Assembly (NCBI RefSeq): GCF_000250655.1
Contig: NC_016935.1
Span: 948,001-1,012,000 of the forward strand
Length of the DNA stretch: 64,000 nt
From: Paenibacillus mucilaginosus 3016
GTDB lineage: Bacteria > Bacillota > Bacilli > Paenibacillales > NBRC-103111
Direction of reading: 5' to 3'
This document shows positions 35,388 through 44,415 of the stretch, one piece after another. The position numbers were made by a program, and so were the translations under genes. Under the pieces are notes generated by a model. That model had not been told where the DNA came from. It saw only the letters and a list, made by a program, of their open reading frames with translations, and made no database searches. How positions within the stretch are numbered: position 1 is the stretch's first letter; each line of letters starts with the position of its first letter.

Positions 35388-36512
35388 ATGAAGAGAACAT
35401 GGAACATTGCAGTTACTTCCCTGCTTACGATAAATCTGCTTGCCGCGGCTTCCTTTGCTGACTTTACCGCTTCGACAGCCATGGCTGCCACCGCAGTCAA
35501 ATCTTCCGCCGCCACATCTTCCGTTGCCAAGACTTCGAACAAGAAGGAACAGAAGGCGGTTACGCTCAAGGAAGCGGCTCAAGCGAAAGGAAAGCATATC
35601 GGTGTAGCGACGCAGAGCTGGCTCGTTAACAAAAGCGAATATGCGGCCGTGCTCAATCAAGAGTTCGATACGATCACACCGGAGTACCAGATGAAGATGG
35701 GTGTGATTCAGAAGCAAAAAGGAATCTATAACTTCAGCGAAGCCGATGCGCTGGTGGACTTCGCGCTGAAGAACAATAAAATTGTAAGAGGCCATACGCT
35801 GGTATGGCATAGTTCCCTCCCATCCTGGGTGGAAAACGGCAAGTTTACAAGGGAAGAATGGATCGCCATTCTCAAGGACCACATCACAAAGACCGTTCAG
35901 CACTTCAAAGGCAAGGTTTACGGATGGGACGTAGTGAACGAAGCCTTCTGGCAGAACGGCCAGTACCGTCCGACCGTGTGGTACAACAATATCGGACCGG
36001 AGTACATCGAGATGGCATTCCGCTTTGCCCATGAAGTAGACCCGCAGGCGAAGCTGTACTACAACGACTTCAGCTCGGAAGTGAAGAATGAAAAGTCCGA
36101 CGCGATCTACAAGATGCTGAAGGATCTGAAGAGCAAAGGGGTACCGATCGACGGAATCGGATTCCAGACGCACCTGACAATTGACGGCCTGAACTACAAT
36201 GACATGAAAACCAACTTCCAGCGCTTCGCGGCACTCGGGCTCGACACCGATATTACGGAGATGGATCTCGTGACTCATACGTTCCAGGGGACGATGGAAC
36301 AGAAGATGAATGCGGCCGCAGCGGTATATGGTAACGTCATGAAAGTGGCACTCAGCCTGCCGAGCTGCAAATTCTTTATCGCGTGGGGCCTGAACGACAG
36401 CCAAAGCTGGCTGAATGAGGATACCGGCTTCAGTGAGTACCCTCTGCTCTTCGACGATTCCTTCGGGAAGAAGCCGGCTTACAATGCGGTTATGGAGCAG
36501 CTCAGAAAATAA
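35388..36512 (+). CDS. Secreted GH10 endo-1,4-beta-xylanase-family glycoside hydrolase
   Basis: A 374-residue exported enzyme: signal peptide about 1-36 (hydrophobic core SLLTINLLAAASF, cleavage near AMAA), a short Ser/Lys linker and a single GH10 barrel (about 58-372). The acid/base Glu is about 185 (GWDVVNEAF) and the nucleophile Glu about 291 (ITEMDL). GIGFQTHL and the late Trp region WGLNDSQSW are present. The usual subsite motif TPENEMK reads TPEYQMK here, so specificity may differ from plain xylan. There is no carbohydrate-binding or SLH module. GAGGTG supports ATG 35388. Expression is under a c-di-GMP-I riboswitch; the EPS locus follows. Confidence 0.93.
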   Translation: MKRTWNIAVTSLLTINLLAAASFADFTASTAMAATAVKSSAATSSVAKTSNKKEQKAVTLKEAAQAKGKHIGVATQSWLVNKSEYAAVLNQEFDTITPEYQMKMGVIQKQKGIYNFSEADALVDFALKNNKIVRGHTLVWHSSLPSWVENGKFTREEWIAILKDHITKTVQHFKGKVYGWDVVNEAFWQNGQYRPTVWYNNIGPEYIEMAFRFAHEVDPQAKLYYNDFSSEVKNEKSDAIYKMLKDLKSKGVPIDGIGFQTHLTIDGLNYNDMKTNFQRFAALGLDTDITEMDLVTHTFQGTMEQKMNAAAAVYGNVMKVALSLPSCKFFIAWGLNDSQSWLNEDTGFSEYPLLFDDSFGKKPAYNAVMEQLRK

Positions 36513-36529
36513 TAGAACACAAGATGGGG

Positions 36530-36556
36530 ACCGGCAAATTTTGCCGGTTTCTTTTA
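36530..36556 (+). terminator. Terminator of the GH10 gene
   Basis: ACCGGCAA (36530-36537) pairs with TTGCCGGT (36541-36548), followed by a T-rich run. Confidence 0.85.
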
Positions 36557-36572
36557 TTATATCATCACTAAA

Positions 36573-36605
36573 AAGCTCCCTTGCTTATTAGGGCAGAGGG
36601 AGCTT
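36573..36605 (-). terminator. Terminator of the acetyltransferase gene
   Basis: AAGCTCCCT (36573-36581) pairs with AGGGAGCTT (36597-36605). Read on the minus strand it is followed by TTTTTAG. Confidence 0.8.
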
Positions 36606-36616
36606 GGCTATTCTTT

Positions 36617-37162
36617 CTATTCGATGAATCCAATTTTGTTTCTAAGATCTTCTTTCATTTTTCTCTTTTGCTCTGGAGTTATTCCGTGTGACAGCGTCCA
36701 CGTATGGTCGTATACGGGGCTTAGTGTCATAAGCTCTTTATTCTTTTCGATATACTCCGCTGTGTTTCCAACAACACGCGCCGGGCTTCCGGCCACGATC
36801 GATCCTGCAGGCACATCTTTGGTGACGACAGCACCCGCTCCGATGATCGCGTCATTTCCGATCTTTACGTTAGGCAGGACAATCGCCCCGGCGCCAATGA
36901 ATACGCGGTCGCCAATCTCGACGAGACCTATTTTGGTGTAATTGAGATGCACCTTTGTTGAAGCGTCATGGGCCAAGATATGCACACGTGGTGCAAAAGT
37001 AACGTCATCCCCAATGGTGATGAGAAAGCAATGGGAATAATCAATAATACATCCCGGCCTGCGGTTGAAGTTTTTTCCTACGGTCAAGCCCATTTTGATC
37101 AATTGCTCCGTTGATATTTCCCCGCGTGCTTTTTTGAGGAGCTCCTTCATTTTTCGTATCAT
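36617..37162 (-). CDS. Hexapeptide-repeat O-acetyltransferase
   Basis: A 181-residue left-handed beta-helix acyltransferase of the maltose/galactoside/NodL-like group. The body holds hexapeptide turns (VEIGDRVFIGAGAIVLPNVK, IGNDAIIGAGAVVTKDVPAG, SIVAGSPARVVG) and the catalytic-type His in HILAHDAST. The C-terminal 35 residues are helical and basic. Such enzymes acetylate sugars using acetyl-CoA. ATG 37162 is preferred: GGAGG lies 8 bases upstream, while TTG 37168 is too close. It is divergent from the membrane acyltransferase gene and, with it, in visibly AT-richer DNA, suggesting transfer. Confidence 0.85.
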   Translation of the reverse strand: MIRKMKELLKKARGEISTEQLIKMGLTVGKNFNRRPGCIIDYSHCFLITIGDDVTFAPRVHILAHDASTKVHLNYTKIGLVEIGDRVFIGAGAIVLPNVKIGNDAIIGAGAVVTKDVPAGSIVAGSPARVVGNTAEYIEKNKELMTLSPVYDHTWTLSHGITPEQKRKMKEDLRNKIGFIE

Positions 37163-37400
37163 TTTCAATGCCTCCAGTTTCGTTCCAGCGTTAACATGAT
37201 TCTATTGATTGTAATGGCACAGGACGATATAGGCAATAAGTAACATCAACTTTGGTTGAATCTATAAAAATATGTTGAAAAATGTAGAATTTTAATTCAA
37301 AATGAACAAGTCATTTGAACTTGATAGGAAAGTAGTGTAAAGCAAATGAAAGAAAAGAGATTGAATTTATATCCCAATAGTTATCAGGAGGCTCATCGGT
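37163..37400. promoter_or_regulatory. AT-rich divergent promoter region
   Basis: About 240 AT-rich bases lie between the divergent acyltransferase genes. Several TTGAA boxes (for example near 37273 and 37315) and TAAAG/TATAAA boxes are present, but no single promoter pair is convincing. Confidence 0.4.
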
Positions 37401-38471
37401 TTGAAAAAACGACTGCATTTTCTGCAATTTCTGCGGTGTCTGGCTGCCTTAATGGTGGTCATTCATCATACGGACCGGATCTTGCTTCAGAAGTACAACA
37501 TCGAAGCTTTGATCTACGAGCCCTTTGATTATCCATATGCGAGAGTCGATTTATTTTTTGTACTTAGCGGATTCATCATTTACTACATTCACCGGCAAGA
37601 TTTTAACCGTCCTGAGAAGGTTAAGACCTTCCTGCTCAAACGCTTCATTCGGCTTATCCCGCTTTACTGGGTTGTTACCATGGGTTATCTGGTCTTACTA
37701 ATATTCGCTGGCGAACAGCTGAATGCTCCCCATATTTTGAAGTCTTTCTTGCTGCTGCCTGATACCGCCCAGCCTATTCTTGGAGTGGCATGGACTTTGA
37801 GGTATGAGGTCTTCTTGTATTTGGTGTTCTGCCTTCTATTAATGAGCAGGAAATGGTTTGGCCCATGGGTTTTAGTTTGGATAGCCAGCATGCTTATTTT
37901 ATTGGGTGTGGGTATTTCGTTTGAAAACCGTCCGTATCTCGATTTGGTATTAAATCCATTAAATGTGGAGTTTGCAGCAGGCTGTTTGGCGGCACATATC
38001 ATCCTCCATACCAAACGTGATTTAACCAAATTCAGTTATCTGGGGGGAGCCATACTTGCTCTTTCTTTAATTTCTCAAGAAATTTGGACGCTTACGCTTA
38101 ACCATGTGTTCTTGTGGGGGGTTCCTTTCTTTTTTATCATTCTAGGCTTTGCTAGCTATGAGATGAAACGAGAGGTTTCGGTAAATAAGTGGCTTGTGAA
38201 AATTGGCGACGCATCATATTCCATTTTTTTGACTCACATTATCGTGATCCTTTCCTTCCGAACAGTTAGCGATAAGCTGCACCTCTATCAGAAGCTGGGC
38301 CATCCCATACTTTTGTCTGTGTTTGTCTGCATAGCTGCGGTTATTTTTGGATGCCTATTTTATAAATTTGTGGAGAAGCCGCTCCTACAGTGGATTCGGG
38401 CAACTCTAGTCGACCGAAGAAAATCAGAGGTCACTTACTCTGAATCGGCCGTACCGAAAGGGACGAACTAG
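37401..38471 (+). CDS. Membrane acyltransferase 3 family protein (polysaccharide O-acylation)
   Basis: A 356-residue integral membrane protein with about ten hydrophobic segments. It has the acyltransferase-3 signature: LRCLAALMVVIHHTDR (catalytic-type His pair region), VDLFFVLSGFIIYYI and FLLKRFIRLIPLYW. Family members such as ExoZ and OafA add acetyl or succinyl groups to surface glycans. The start is TTG 37401, preceded by AGGAGG. Base composition is clearly lower in GC than that of the neighbours. It likely modifies the polymer made by the genes downstream. Confidence 0.88.
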   Translation: MKKRLHFLQFLRCLAALMVVIHHTDRILLQKYNIEALIYEPFDYPYARVDLFFVLSGFIIYYIHRQDFNRPEKVKTFLLKRFIRLIPLYWVVTMGYLVLLIFAGEQLNAPHILKSFLLLPDTAQPILGVAWTLRYEVFLYLVFCLLLMSRKWFGPWVLVWIASMLILLGVGISFENRPYLDLVLNPLNVEFAAGCLAAHIILHTKRDLTKFSYLGGAILALSLISQEIWTLTLNHVFLWGVPFFFIILGFASYEMKREVSVNKWLVKIGDASYSIFLTHIIVILSFRTVSDKLHLYQKLGHPILLSVFVCIAAVIFGCLFYKFVEKPLLQWIRATLVDRRKSEVTYSESAVPKGTN

Positions 38472-38605
38472 GCTCGATGTCATGCTGTTTTTTCTTTTTC
38501 ATGAAAATAAGATTGAAAATTAGATCGAAAGGTAATATAATCTGAGAGAAAGATCACGGATATAGTTCAAATGTACTACTTACTCGGCGTCCGGGAGGAA
38601 ACCTC

Positions 38606-39351
38606 GTGTTCACTATAAAGATGAAAAAACATCCATGCTCTCTATATTGCTGTTAACCTGCTCCTTGGGAACAGCTGCAGCCGCGCTGGCATCCGAAGCC
38701 AGCCGTGCCCCTCAGCCTGATTCCATTGCGGTCTACAGCGACCATGACCGGGTGCTGCAGTCGGTAAGAGTCAGCAGTGTTGAGGCCGGGGATACGGTTA
38801 CCGTATACGATGGCGAGCATGAAGGAAGGATTCTCGGTACTTCCCGTGTTCCTTCGGGCGAGCAGAGTGTGGATGTCGAGGTATCCGAGAAGGGCCGGAC
38901 CGCGTTGAAAGTATATGTGAGTGTAGCACAGCCGGGAAAAGCGGAAAGTACCAGAACAGATAAGGAAGCCGTCGCCGCTTTTGCTCCGGTTATGGAAGCC
39001 GCTGAAGTCAACAGCTCGAAGGCCCAAGCGGGAGATTCGGTCAAAGTGGCTCTGGATCTTGCCGAAGATCAGGCGGTTTCCTCCGTAACCCTCCTGTATG
39101 CCGTTGAATCCAAGAGCGGCAGACTGACAGAGCAGCAGGTGGTCCTGGTTAAGAATGATGTGACGGGTAAGTATGAAGGTTGGTTCGCGGCAGATTCCCT
39201 GACACGCAGAGGAGAATGGCACGTACAGCAGATCTCCTTCCAGAGCGAACGGGGAGAGCGGTTTGTCATTTCGAACGCCCATGAAGAACAGTGGATTAGC
39301 GGCACTACGGAACATATGAATTTGGAAGGTATGAATATTACCGTACAATAA
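38606..39351 (+). CDS. Secreted protein of unknown function with a disrupted start region
   Basis: From ATG 38635 the frame gives 238 residues. The ribosome site GGGAGG (38593-38598) points instead to GTG 38606, whose frame reads VFTIKMKK and then leaves the signal-peptide frame at a run of six A (38624-38629). One more A would give MKKTSMLSILLLTCSLGTAA, a normal signal peptide. The gene is thus frameshifted, mis-sequenced or slippage-expressed. The mature part has two beta-rich halves (VSSVEAGDTVTVYDGEHEG; NSSKAQAGDSVKVALDLAED) resembling Ig-like modules. Function unknown; its location suggests a role in EPS. Confidence 0.65.
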
Positions 39352-39506
39352 ACGCTTTTCATCCGATATAAGCTCTTTGGAGTCGGCCCTCAGCTGTGTC
39401 TGCTTTTGGTATACATAGCGGGGGCTTTTTTATGGAAAGTTTCCTCTCCTCGCCTAAAATGCAATCCCCTTTTTGAAAAATAATTCTAAAGATATGATTA
39501 AAATTA

Positions 39507-39535
39507 TTGCACGAACTCTACCACTTCTATAAAAT
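39507..39535 (+). promoter_or_regulatory. Candidate promoter of the EPS gene cluster
   Basis: TTGCAC (39507-39512) and TAAAAT (39530-39535) are spaced 17 bases apart, followed by a leader of about 90 bases. It lies in the 280-base gap before the initiating transferase gene, where no other gene is seen. Confidence 0.45.
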
Positions 39536-39632
39536 GAAGAAAAAACGGCCATTTTCGACAAAATTCTCCCTCATCTCTCTTTCTTCATTCTTCTACATAC
39601 CAATCTACCCATTCTGAGCTAAGGAGATTCGC

Positions 39633-41030
39633 ATGCACAAATTTAATAAGAGTTCTTACGTCCATCTCGAGATGTTGTTTTTCGACATTATCGGGCTGAT
39701 CCTTTCGTTCGTCATGTCGTACTTTATAACGAACGATGTAACCTTGCTTCACCCGATGGAATCTTATGTTTGGCTGCTCGTTATCTATGTACCGATCTTT
39801 TTCTTCTCAATGTCTCTCTCCAACATGTATCATAAGCTGACATTCAATTACTATGACCGAATCGTCCGCAATGTATTTAAGGCCTCCTTCCTATCAGCAT
39901 TGTTTGTAGCCGCCATGATTTTTTATACGAATGATGAGCTGGAGTACAGCCGTATGTTCTACTCGATCTTCATGCTCAGTGCGTTCGTTATAACGGTTGT
40001 TCAGCGGATTGCGGTTTATCGCTCTAAAGGCAGTGCCGTCATGAACGGAGTGAAGAAGACCATCATCATCGGGGTGCCGAGCGTCATCCACAAGTTCGAG
40101 TATTTTATTACGAAAACCAACGTGAAGATGGACCTTGCCGGATACATTCACGTCGAGAGTGATGAGGAGGAGCTTGCGGCACCGACGCTGGGCCGGTTGG
40201 ACGAGCTCGAAGAGATTCTGAAGCGGCATGTCGTCGATGAAGTGATCTTTGCGGTTGGGGACCAGCATATCGCCAAGGTGGAACATGCGGTTGCCCTGTG
40301 TGAGGATATGGGGATTACGACGCGTCTGGTGCTCAATATCTACAATCTGAACATCTCCAAAACGCACTTTACGGCCGTCGGTACCCTTCCGATGCTGACT
40401 CTGCACACCGTCAGCTTGAATGTGGTTGAGCTCATGATGAAGCGGACGCTGGATATTCTCGGGGCACTCGTTGGACTGCTCATCACGGGTCTTGCGTCCC
40501 TGATCATTATCCCCCTGATCAAGCTGGATTCCCCCGGCCCCGTACTGTTTGCCCAAGACCGAGTCGGTGTCAACGGCCGGGTGTTCAAGATCTATAAATT
40601 CCGCTCGATGTACCTGGATGCGGAAGAACGCAAGAAAGAGCTTATGAAGCAGAACAAGGTGCAGGGCGGATTCATGTTCAAGATGGATGATGATCCGCGC
40701 ATTACTCCTATTGGACGCTTTCTCCGGAAGACCAGTTTGGACGAGCTGCCCCAGTTCCTGAACATTCTCAAGGGGGAGATGAGTCTGGTCGGCACACGGC
40801 CCCCGACGGTCGATGAAGTCAGCCGCTATAAGACTCACCACTATAGAAGAATCAGCATCAAGCCAGGGTTGACAGGCATGTGGCAGATCAAGGGCAGGAG
40901 TGAGGTCACGAATTTTGATCAGGTGGTTCAGCTCGACACAGCCTATATCGATCAGTGGTCCGTATGGCTCGATATCAAAATCATCTTTAGAACCATCATT
41001 GTCGTACTGACCAGCAAAGGGGCGTACTAA
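39633..41030 (+). CDS. EPS-initiating polyprenyl glycosylphosphotransferase
   Basis: A 465-residue membrane enzyme of the WcaJ/WbaP-like type: four N-terminal hydrophobic segments (about 15-115), a CoA-binding-like domain (KKTIIIGVPSVIHK, then VDEVIFAV), a further membrane segment (about 275-300) and the C-terminal bacterial sugar transferase domain (KIYKFRSMYLDAEERKKE, KTSLDELPQFLNILKGEMSL, VGTRPPTVDEV, GLTGMWQIKGRS). It moves a sugar-1-phosphate from a UDP-sugar to undecaprenyl phosphate, the first step of repeat-unit assembly. GGAGATTCGC precedes the ATG. It heads the one-directional EPS genes. Confidence 0.92.
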   Translation: MHKFNKSSYVHLEMLFFDIIGLILSFVMSYFITNDVTLLHPMESYVWLLVIYVPIFFFSMSLSNMYHKLTFNYYDRIVRNVFKASFLSALFVAAMIFYTNDELEYSRMFYSIFMLSAFVITVVQRIAVYRSKGSAVMNGVKKTIIIGVPSVIHKFEYFITKTNVKMDLAGYIHVESDEEELAAPTLGRLDELEEILKRHVVDEVIFAVGDQHIAKVEHAVALCEDMGITTRLVLNIYNLNISKTHFTAVGTLPMLTLHTVSLNVVELMMKRTLDILGALVGLLITGLASLIIIPLIKLDSPGPVLFAQDRVGVNGRVFKIYKFRSMYLDAEERKKELMKQNKVQGGFMFKMDDDPRITPIGRFLRKTSLDELPQFLNILKGEMSLVGTRPPTVDEVSRYKTHHYRRISIKPGLTGMWQIKGRSEVTNFDQVVQLDTAYIDQWSVWLDIKIIFRTIIVVLTSKGAY

Positions 41031-41087
41031 ATCCATATACCCTGCTTCATTCCATATAGAGATTATCACTTTAAAGGAGAGAGTTCA

Positions 41088-41969
41088 TTGAAGATCAAGA
41101 AGGCCATCATTCCCGCAGCAGGACTTGGAACCCGGTTCCTGCCTGCAACCAAAGCCATGCCGAAGGAAATGCTTCCGATCGTGGACAAGCCCACGATCCA
41201 ATACATTGTAGAGGAAGCCGTTGCCTCGGGTATTGAGGATATCATTATCGTAACAGGAAAAGGCAAGCGGGCGATCGAGGATCATTTCGATAACTATTTT
41301 GAACTCGAAGCCAATCTGCAGGAGAAGGGCAAGCTGGATCTGCTTGCCGAAGTCCGTTATCCGACCTCCATGGCGGATATCCATTATATCCGGCAGAAGG
41401 AGCCCAAAGGACTGGGACATGCCATCTGGTGCGCACGGAAGTTTATCGGCGACGAGCCGTTTGCGGTCCTGCTGGGAGATGACATTGTCGTCTCCGAGAA
41501 GCCCTGCCTGCAGCAGATGATCGAAATCTTCGATACTTACCAGGTATCCGTACTGGGTGTTCAGAATGTGGAGCCTGAGACGGTATCCCGGTATGGGATC
41601 GTAGACGGTATGCAGCTTGAGGACCGCGTTACCCGTGTAACCCGGCTTGTCGAGAAGCCGAAGCGCGAGGAGGCCCCGTCCACTCAGGCGATCCTCGGAC
41701 GCTATATTTTAACGCCGCGGATTTTCGATGTGCTCGAGAATCAGGCTACGGGTGCAGGCGGAGAAATTCAGCTCACGGATGCGATCGCAGCGCTGAACCG
41801 GATGGAAGCCGTCTATGCTTACGAGTTTGAAGGCACGCGGTATGACGTGGGCGAGAAGCTGGGCTTTATCCAGACGATGCTGGATTTCTCCCTGCAGCGG
41901 CCGGATCTGCGCGATGATGTTCTGGCTTATATGCAGAAGATCGTGGAACAGGCCGCCCAATTGAAGTAA
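41088..41969 (+). CDS. galU: UTP-glucose-1-phosphate uridylyltransferase
   Basis: A 293-residue cytosolic enzyme making UDP-glucose from UTP and glucose-1-phosphate. It has the nucleotide loop [20 protein letters not shown] and the family motifs [38 protein letters not shown] and [12 protein letters not shown]. The start is TTG 41088 with AAAGGAGAG upstream. In this locus it supplies UDP-glucose, and through the dehydrogenase downstream UDP-glucuronate, for the polymer. Confidence 0.95.
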   Translation: MKIKKAIIPAAGLGTRFLPATKAMPKEMLPIVDKPTIQYIVEEAVASGIEDIIIVTGKGKRAIEDHFDNYFELEANLQEKGKLDLLAEVRYPTSMADIHYIRQKEPKGLGHAIWCARKFIGDEPFAVLLGDDIVVSEKPCLQQMIEIFDTYQVSVLGVQNVEPETVSRYGIVDGMQLEDRVTRVTRLVEKPKREEAPSTQAILGRYILTPRIFDVLENQATGAGGEIQLTDAIAALNRMEAVYAYEFEGTRYDVGEKLGFIQTMLDFSLQRPDLRDDVLAYMQKIVEQAAQLK

Positions 41970-42044
41970 AGATTCGCCTTGCAGCACACAGAGAGAGAAA
42001 GAGGCTGAAAGGGCTTACTATTTTGGCAGGATGAGGGAATTTGT

Positions 42045-43350
42045 GTGAATGTGGCCTATAAAAAAGCAGCCGTTGCCGTGATTCTTCTTGCTGCAGCCCT
42101 GGGGGCCTGCAGCAGGATCTCCGGCCTTATTTCGGAAGCACCGGATACCGAATCGAAAACCGTGGAACGAACCGCTGTGCAGGAAACAGGTGCGGTTCCG
42201 GAGCAGGTAAGCAGCCCGCGGAAAGAGTTTATTTTTATTGGAAAAAAATGAAGTCGAAAGCATGAAGCTCCGGCTGGCGGAACAGGACGCCGCCCTGCTG
42301 CCCGGTTTTCAATATCTAATGAAAGAGGCGGATAAAGCGCTTGGTCTAACTCCCCCTTCCGTTATGGATAAGACGGGTATCGCACCGACCGGGGATAAGC
42401 ATGACTATTGGAGCTTATCGCCTCACAGCTGGCCGGATCCTGCCATGCCGGGAGGAATGCCTTACAAGGAGATTCCTGATGCGGTTAACTCCCAATCCAT
42501 GTCCGGGGATTACGATAAAGCGGCTCTTTCCAAGATGACCGAGGCCGTGAACACCTTGGCCCTTGCTTATTACTATACGGGAGACGAGCGTTACGCCCAT
42601 CAGGCCTCCTTATTCCTGAAAACCTGGTTCCTGCATCCGGAGACCCGGATGAATCCGAACCTGAACTTCGGGCAGACCTTCCCGGGCCGGAACGGGGGAG
42701 GCAATATTATTGATGCGGCTCTCTTGATTCATCTTCCGGACAGCTTGCTGATGCTGGAGGGATCTCCTTCCTGGACGCAGCAAAATGACGAAGGGGTCAG
42801 AGAGTGGATGAGGCAGTTCTCCGAATGGATGATGAGCAGCGAGGTCGGGAGGAAGGGAAAGAGTGCCGCTAATAACCACAGCACCTGGTTTGATGTGGAA
42901 TACATCACCTTCTTGCTGGCAACGGGACAGAACCAAGCGGCTTTCCACCATTTGCAGGATCACTCCATGAGACTGATCGACCTGCAAATCGACAGTGAAG
43001 GCCGAATGCCCAATGAGCTGAACGGGCCGAAGGCCTTCCATCATTCGCTCTATAACCTGAAGGCCTTCTCTTTATTGGCTGCGGCGGCAGAGCATGTCGG
43101 AGTTGACTTGTGGCATTACCAAGGGAGCCGGGGACAGAGTCTGAATGCAGCTTACAGCTATATGGCTGAATATCTGCTTGGCAAGCCTTGGCCTTATACC
43201 GGAAGCCGGGATGAGTTGAAATCGGAAGTGATGAGCGGGATGATCGCTGCCGGAAGCATATACGATACAGCGGCTGTTCGAAGCGCTGCCGAGCTGCTGA
43301 GAGATAAAGCGGGCTTTAAACTCCCGATCTATGGTGTGAGAGGTTCTTGA
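42045..43350 (+). pseudogene. Alginate-lyase-domain lipoprotein, frame-disrupted
   Basis: GTG 42045 starts a lipoprotein (signal VAVILLAAALGAC with lipobox LGAC) whose frame stops at 42251 just after SSPRKEFIFIGKK. From 42238 the +1 frame continues NEVESMKLRLAEQDAALLPG and runs 360 residues through an alginate_lyase-type helical barrel (DYWSLSPHSWPDP, AANNHSTWFDVEYITFL). Removing one base from the seven-A run (42242-42248), or from the five T before it, joins the two. Proteins of this fold cleave uronic-acid polymers and often sit in polysaccharide loci, trimming or clearing chains. It is either a true pseudogene, a slippage-expressed gene or a sequence error. Confidence 0.8.
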
Positions 43351-43375
43351 ATTAATCAGTAAAGGAGGATCGATT

Positions 43376-44401
43376 ATGAGATTAGCCGGAATGAAGAGGA
43401 CGGTTAAAGAATGGGGAATGCGCTTGTTCTATTATTCTGGCGCTTATTTCATAGCCAATCGCCTGCTCGGACGCGGCGGCCTGTACATAGTCGGCTATCA
43501 CAGAATATCGGAGAATCTGAATGCTGACGATGTTCATGTTCTGGCAGTCACCCGCCGTAACCTCGAGAACCATTTCCGCTTCTATGCGAAGGGCTTCGAG
43601 CTCATATCCATGGATGAAGTGGAGCCGCTTCTAAGGCAGGGCAAGCTGACCAAGGATTATATGGTCGTTACTTTTGATGACGGCTACAGGGATAATTACA
43701 CACTTGGAATAGACTTGTTCCGGAAGTACGGAGTCGTTCCAACGATCTACCTGACAGCGGGGGCTGTCGACCGGCGAAGCGTATTGTGGACTGATGTCAT
43801 TGATACCCTTGTCGCTTCGACCCGTTTGAACGAAATCCGGCTGTCGATTCTGAATGTCTCGGGCACGTTTCCCTTGACCACCCAGACGGAGCGAGTCTCG
43901 CTGAGCGAAGTTCTCAAGAATGAGATCAAACGGTACGATGAGCAGGTCAAGAAAGATACGTTAGAGAGGCTCAGCCGTTTGTTCGGCGTACCCTTGGCAG
44001 TGGAGGATTCCCTCCTGATCGAGTGGCATGAAGTGAAGGAATTGGTCCGCTCCGGTGCCATTATGGGAAGCCACACCCTGAACCATCCCACATTGAGCAA
44101 AATTGCGCATGAAGATGCGGTTCAGGAGGTAACGGAGTCCCGGCATCTGATCGAGGAGAGGCTCGGCAGCAGGGTACATCATTTTGCATACCCGTATGGG
44201 AAGCAGGAAGATTACACACAGGCCATCAAGAGGGAGCTGGCCGGGATCTATACGACCTCGGTCACGGCGATCGACGGCATTAATCAACCGGGGCAGGATG
44301 TGCACCAGTTGAAGAGGATTATCGTTGAAAATATCAGCGTACACCAGCTCCGGATCCGGCTGTTAAAGCATAAGATGGGCAGTCCTCTTATCACTCTTTG
44401 A
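43376..44401 (+). CDS. Polysaccharide deacetylase family protein
   Basis: A 341-residue protein of the NodB/CE4 fold. It has VTFDDGYRDNYTLGIDLFRK (catalytic and metal Asp pair), MGSHTLNHPTLSKI (metal His pair) and HHFAYPYGKQEDY. An insertion between the first two motifs is typical of EPS-locus members. The N-terminus has one hydrophobic stretch (LFYYSGAYFIANRLL), possibly a membrane anchor. Such enzymes remove N-acetyl groups from glycans, giving charge for surface attachment. AAAGGAGG precedes the ATG; the next gene begins right at its end. Confidence 0.88.
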   Translation: MRLAGMKRTVKEWGMRLFYYSGAYFIANRLLGRGGLYIVGYHRISENLNADDVHVLAVTRRNLENHFRFYAKGFELISMDEVEPLLRQGKLTKDYMVVTFDDGYRDNYTLGIDLFRKYGVVPTIYLTAGAVDRRSVLWTDVIDTLVASTRLNEIRLSILNVSGTFPLTTQTERVSLSEVLKNEIKRYDEQVKKDTLERLSRLFGVPLAVEDSLLIEWHEVKELVRSGAIMGSHTLNHPTLSKIAHEDAVQEVTESRHLIEERLGSRVHHFAYPYGKQEDYTQAIKRELAGIYTTSVTAIDGINQPGQDVHQLKRIIVENISVHQLRIRLLKHKMGSPLITL

Positions 44402-44415
44402 AAGGTTTGTACATC

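Noticed and set aside
39352-39632. A second c-di-GMP riboswitch in the leader of the EPS cluster
   Set aside because: No GAAA-loop hairpin, no GACGCAAAGC-type core and no closing stem; only a promoter-like pair was found.
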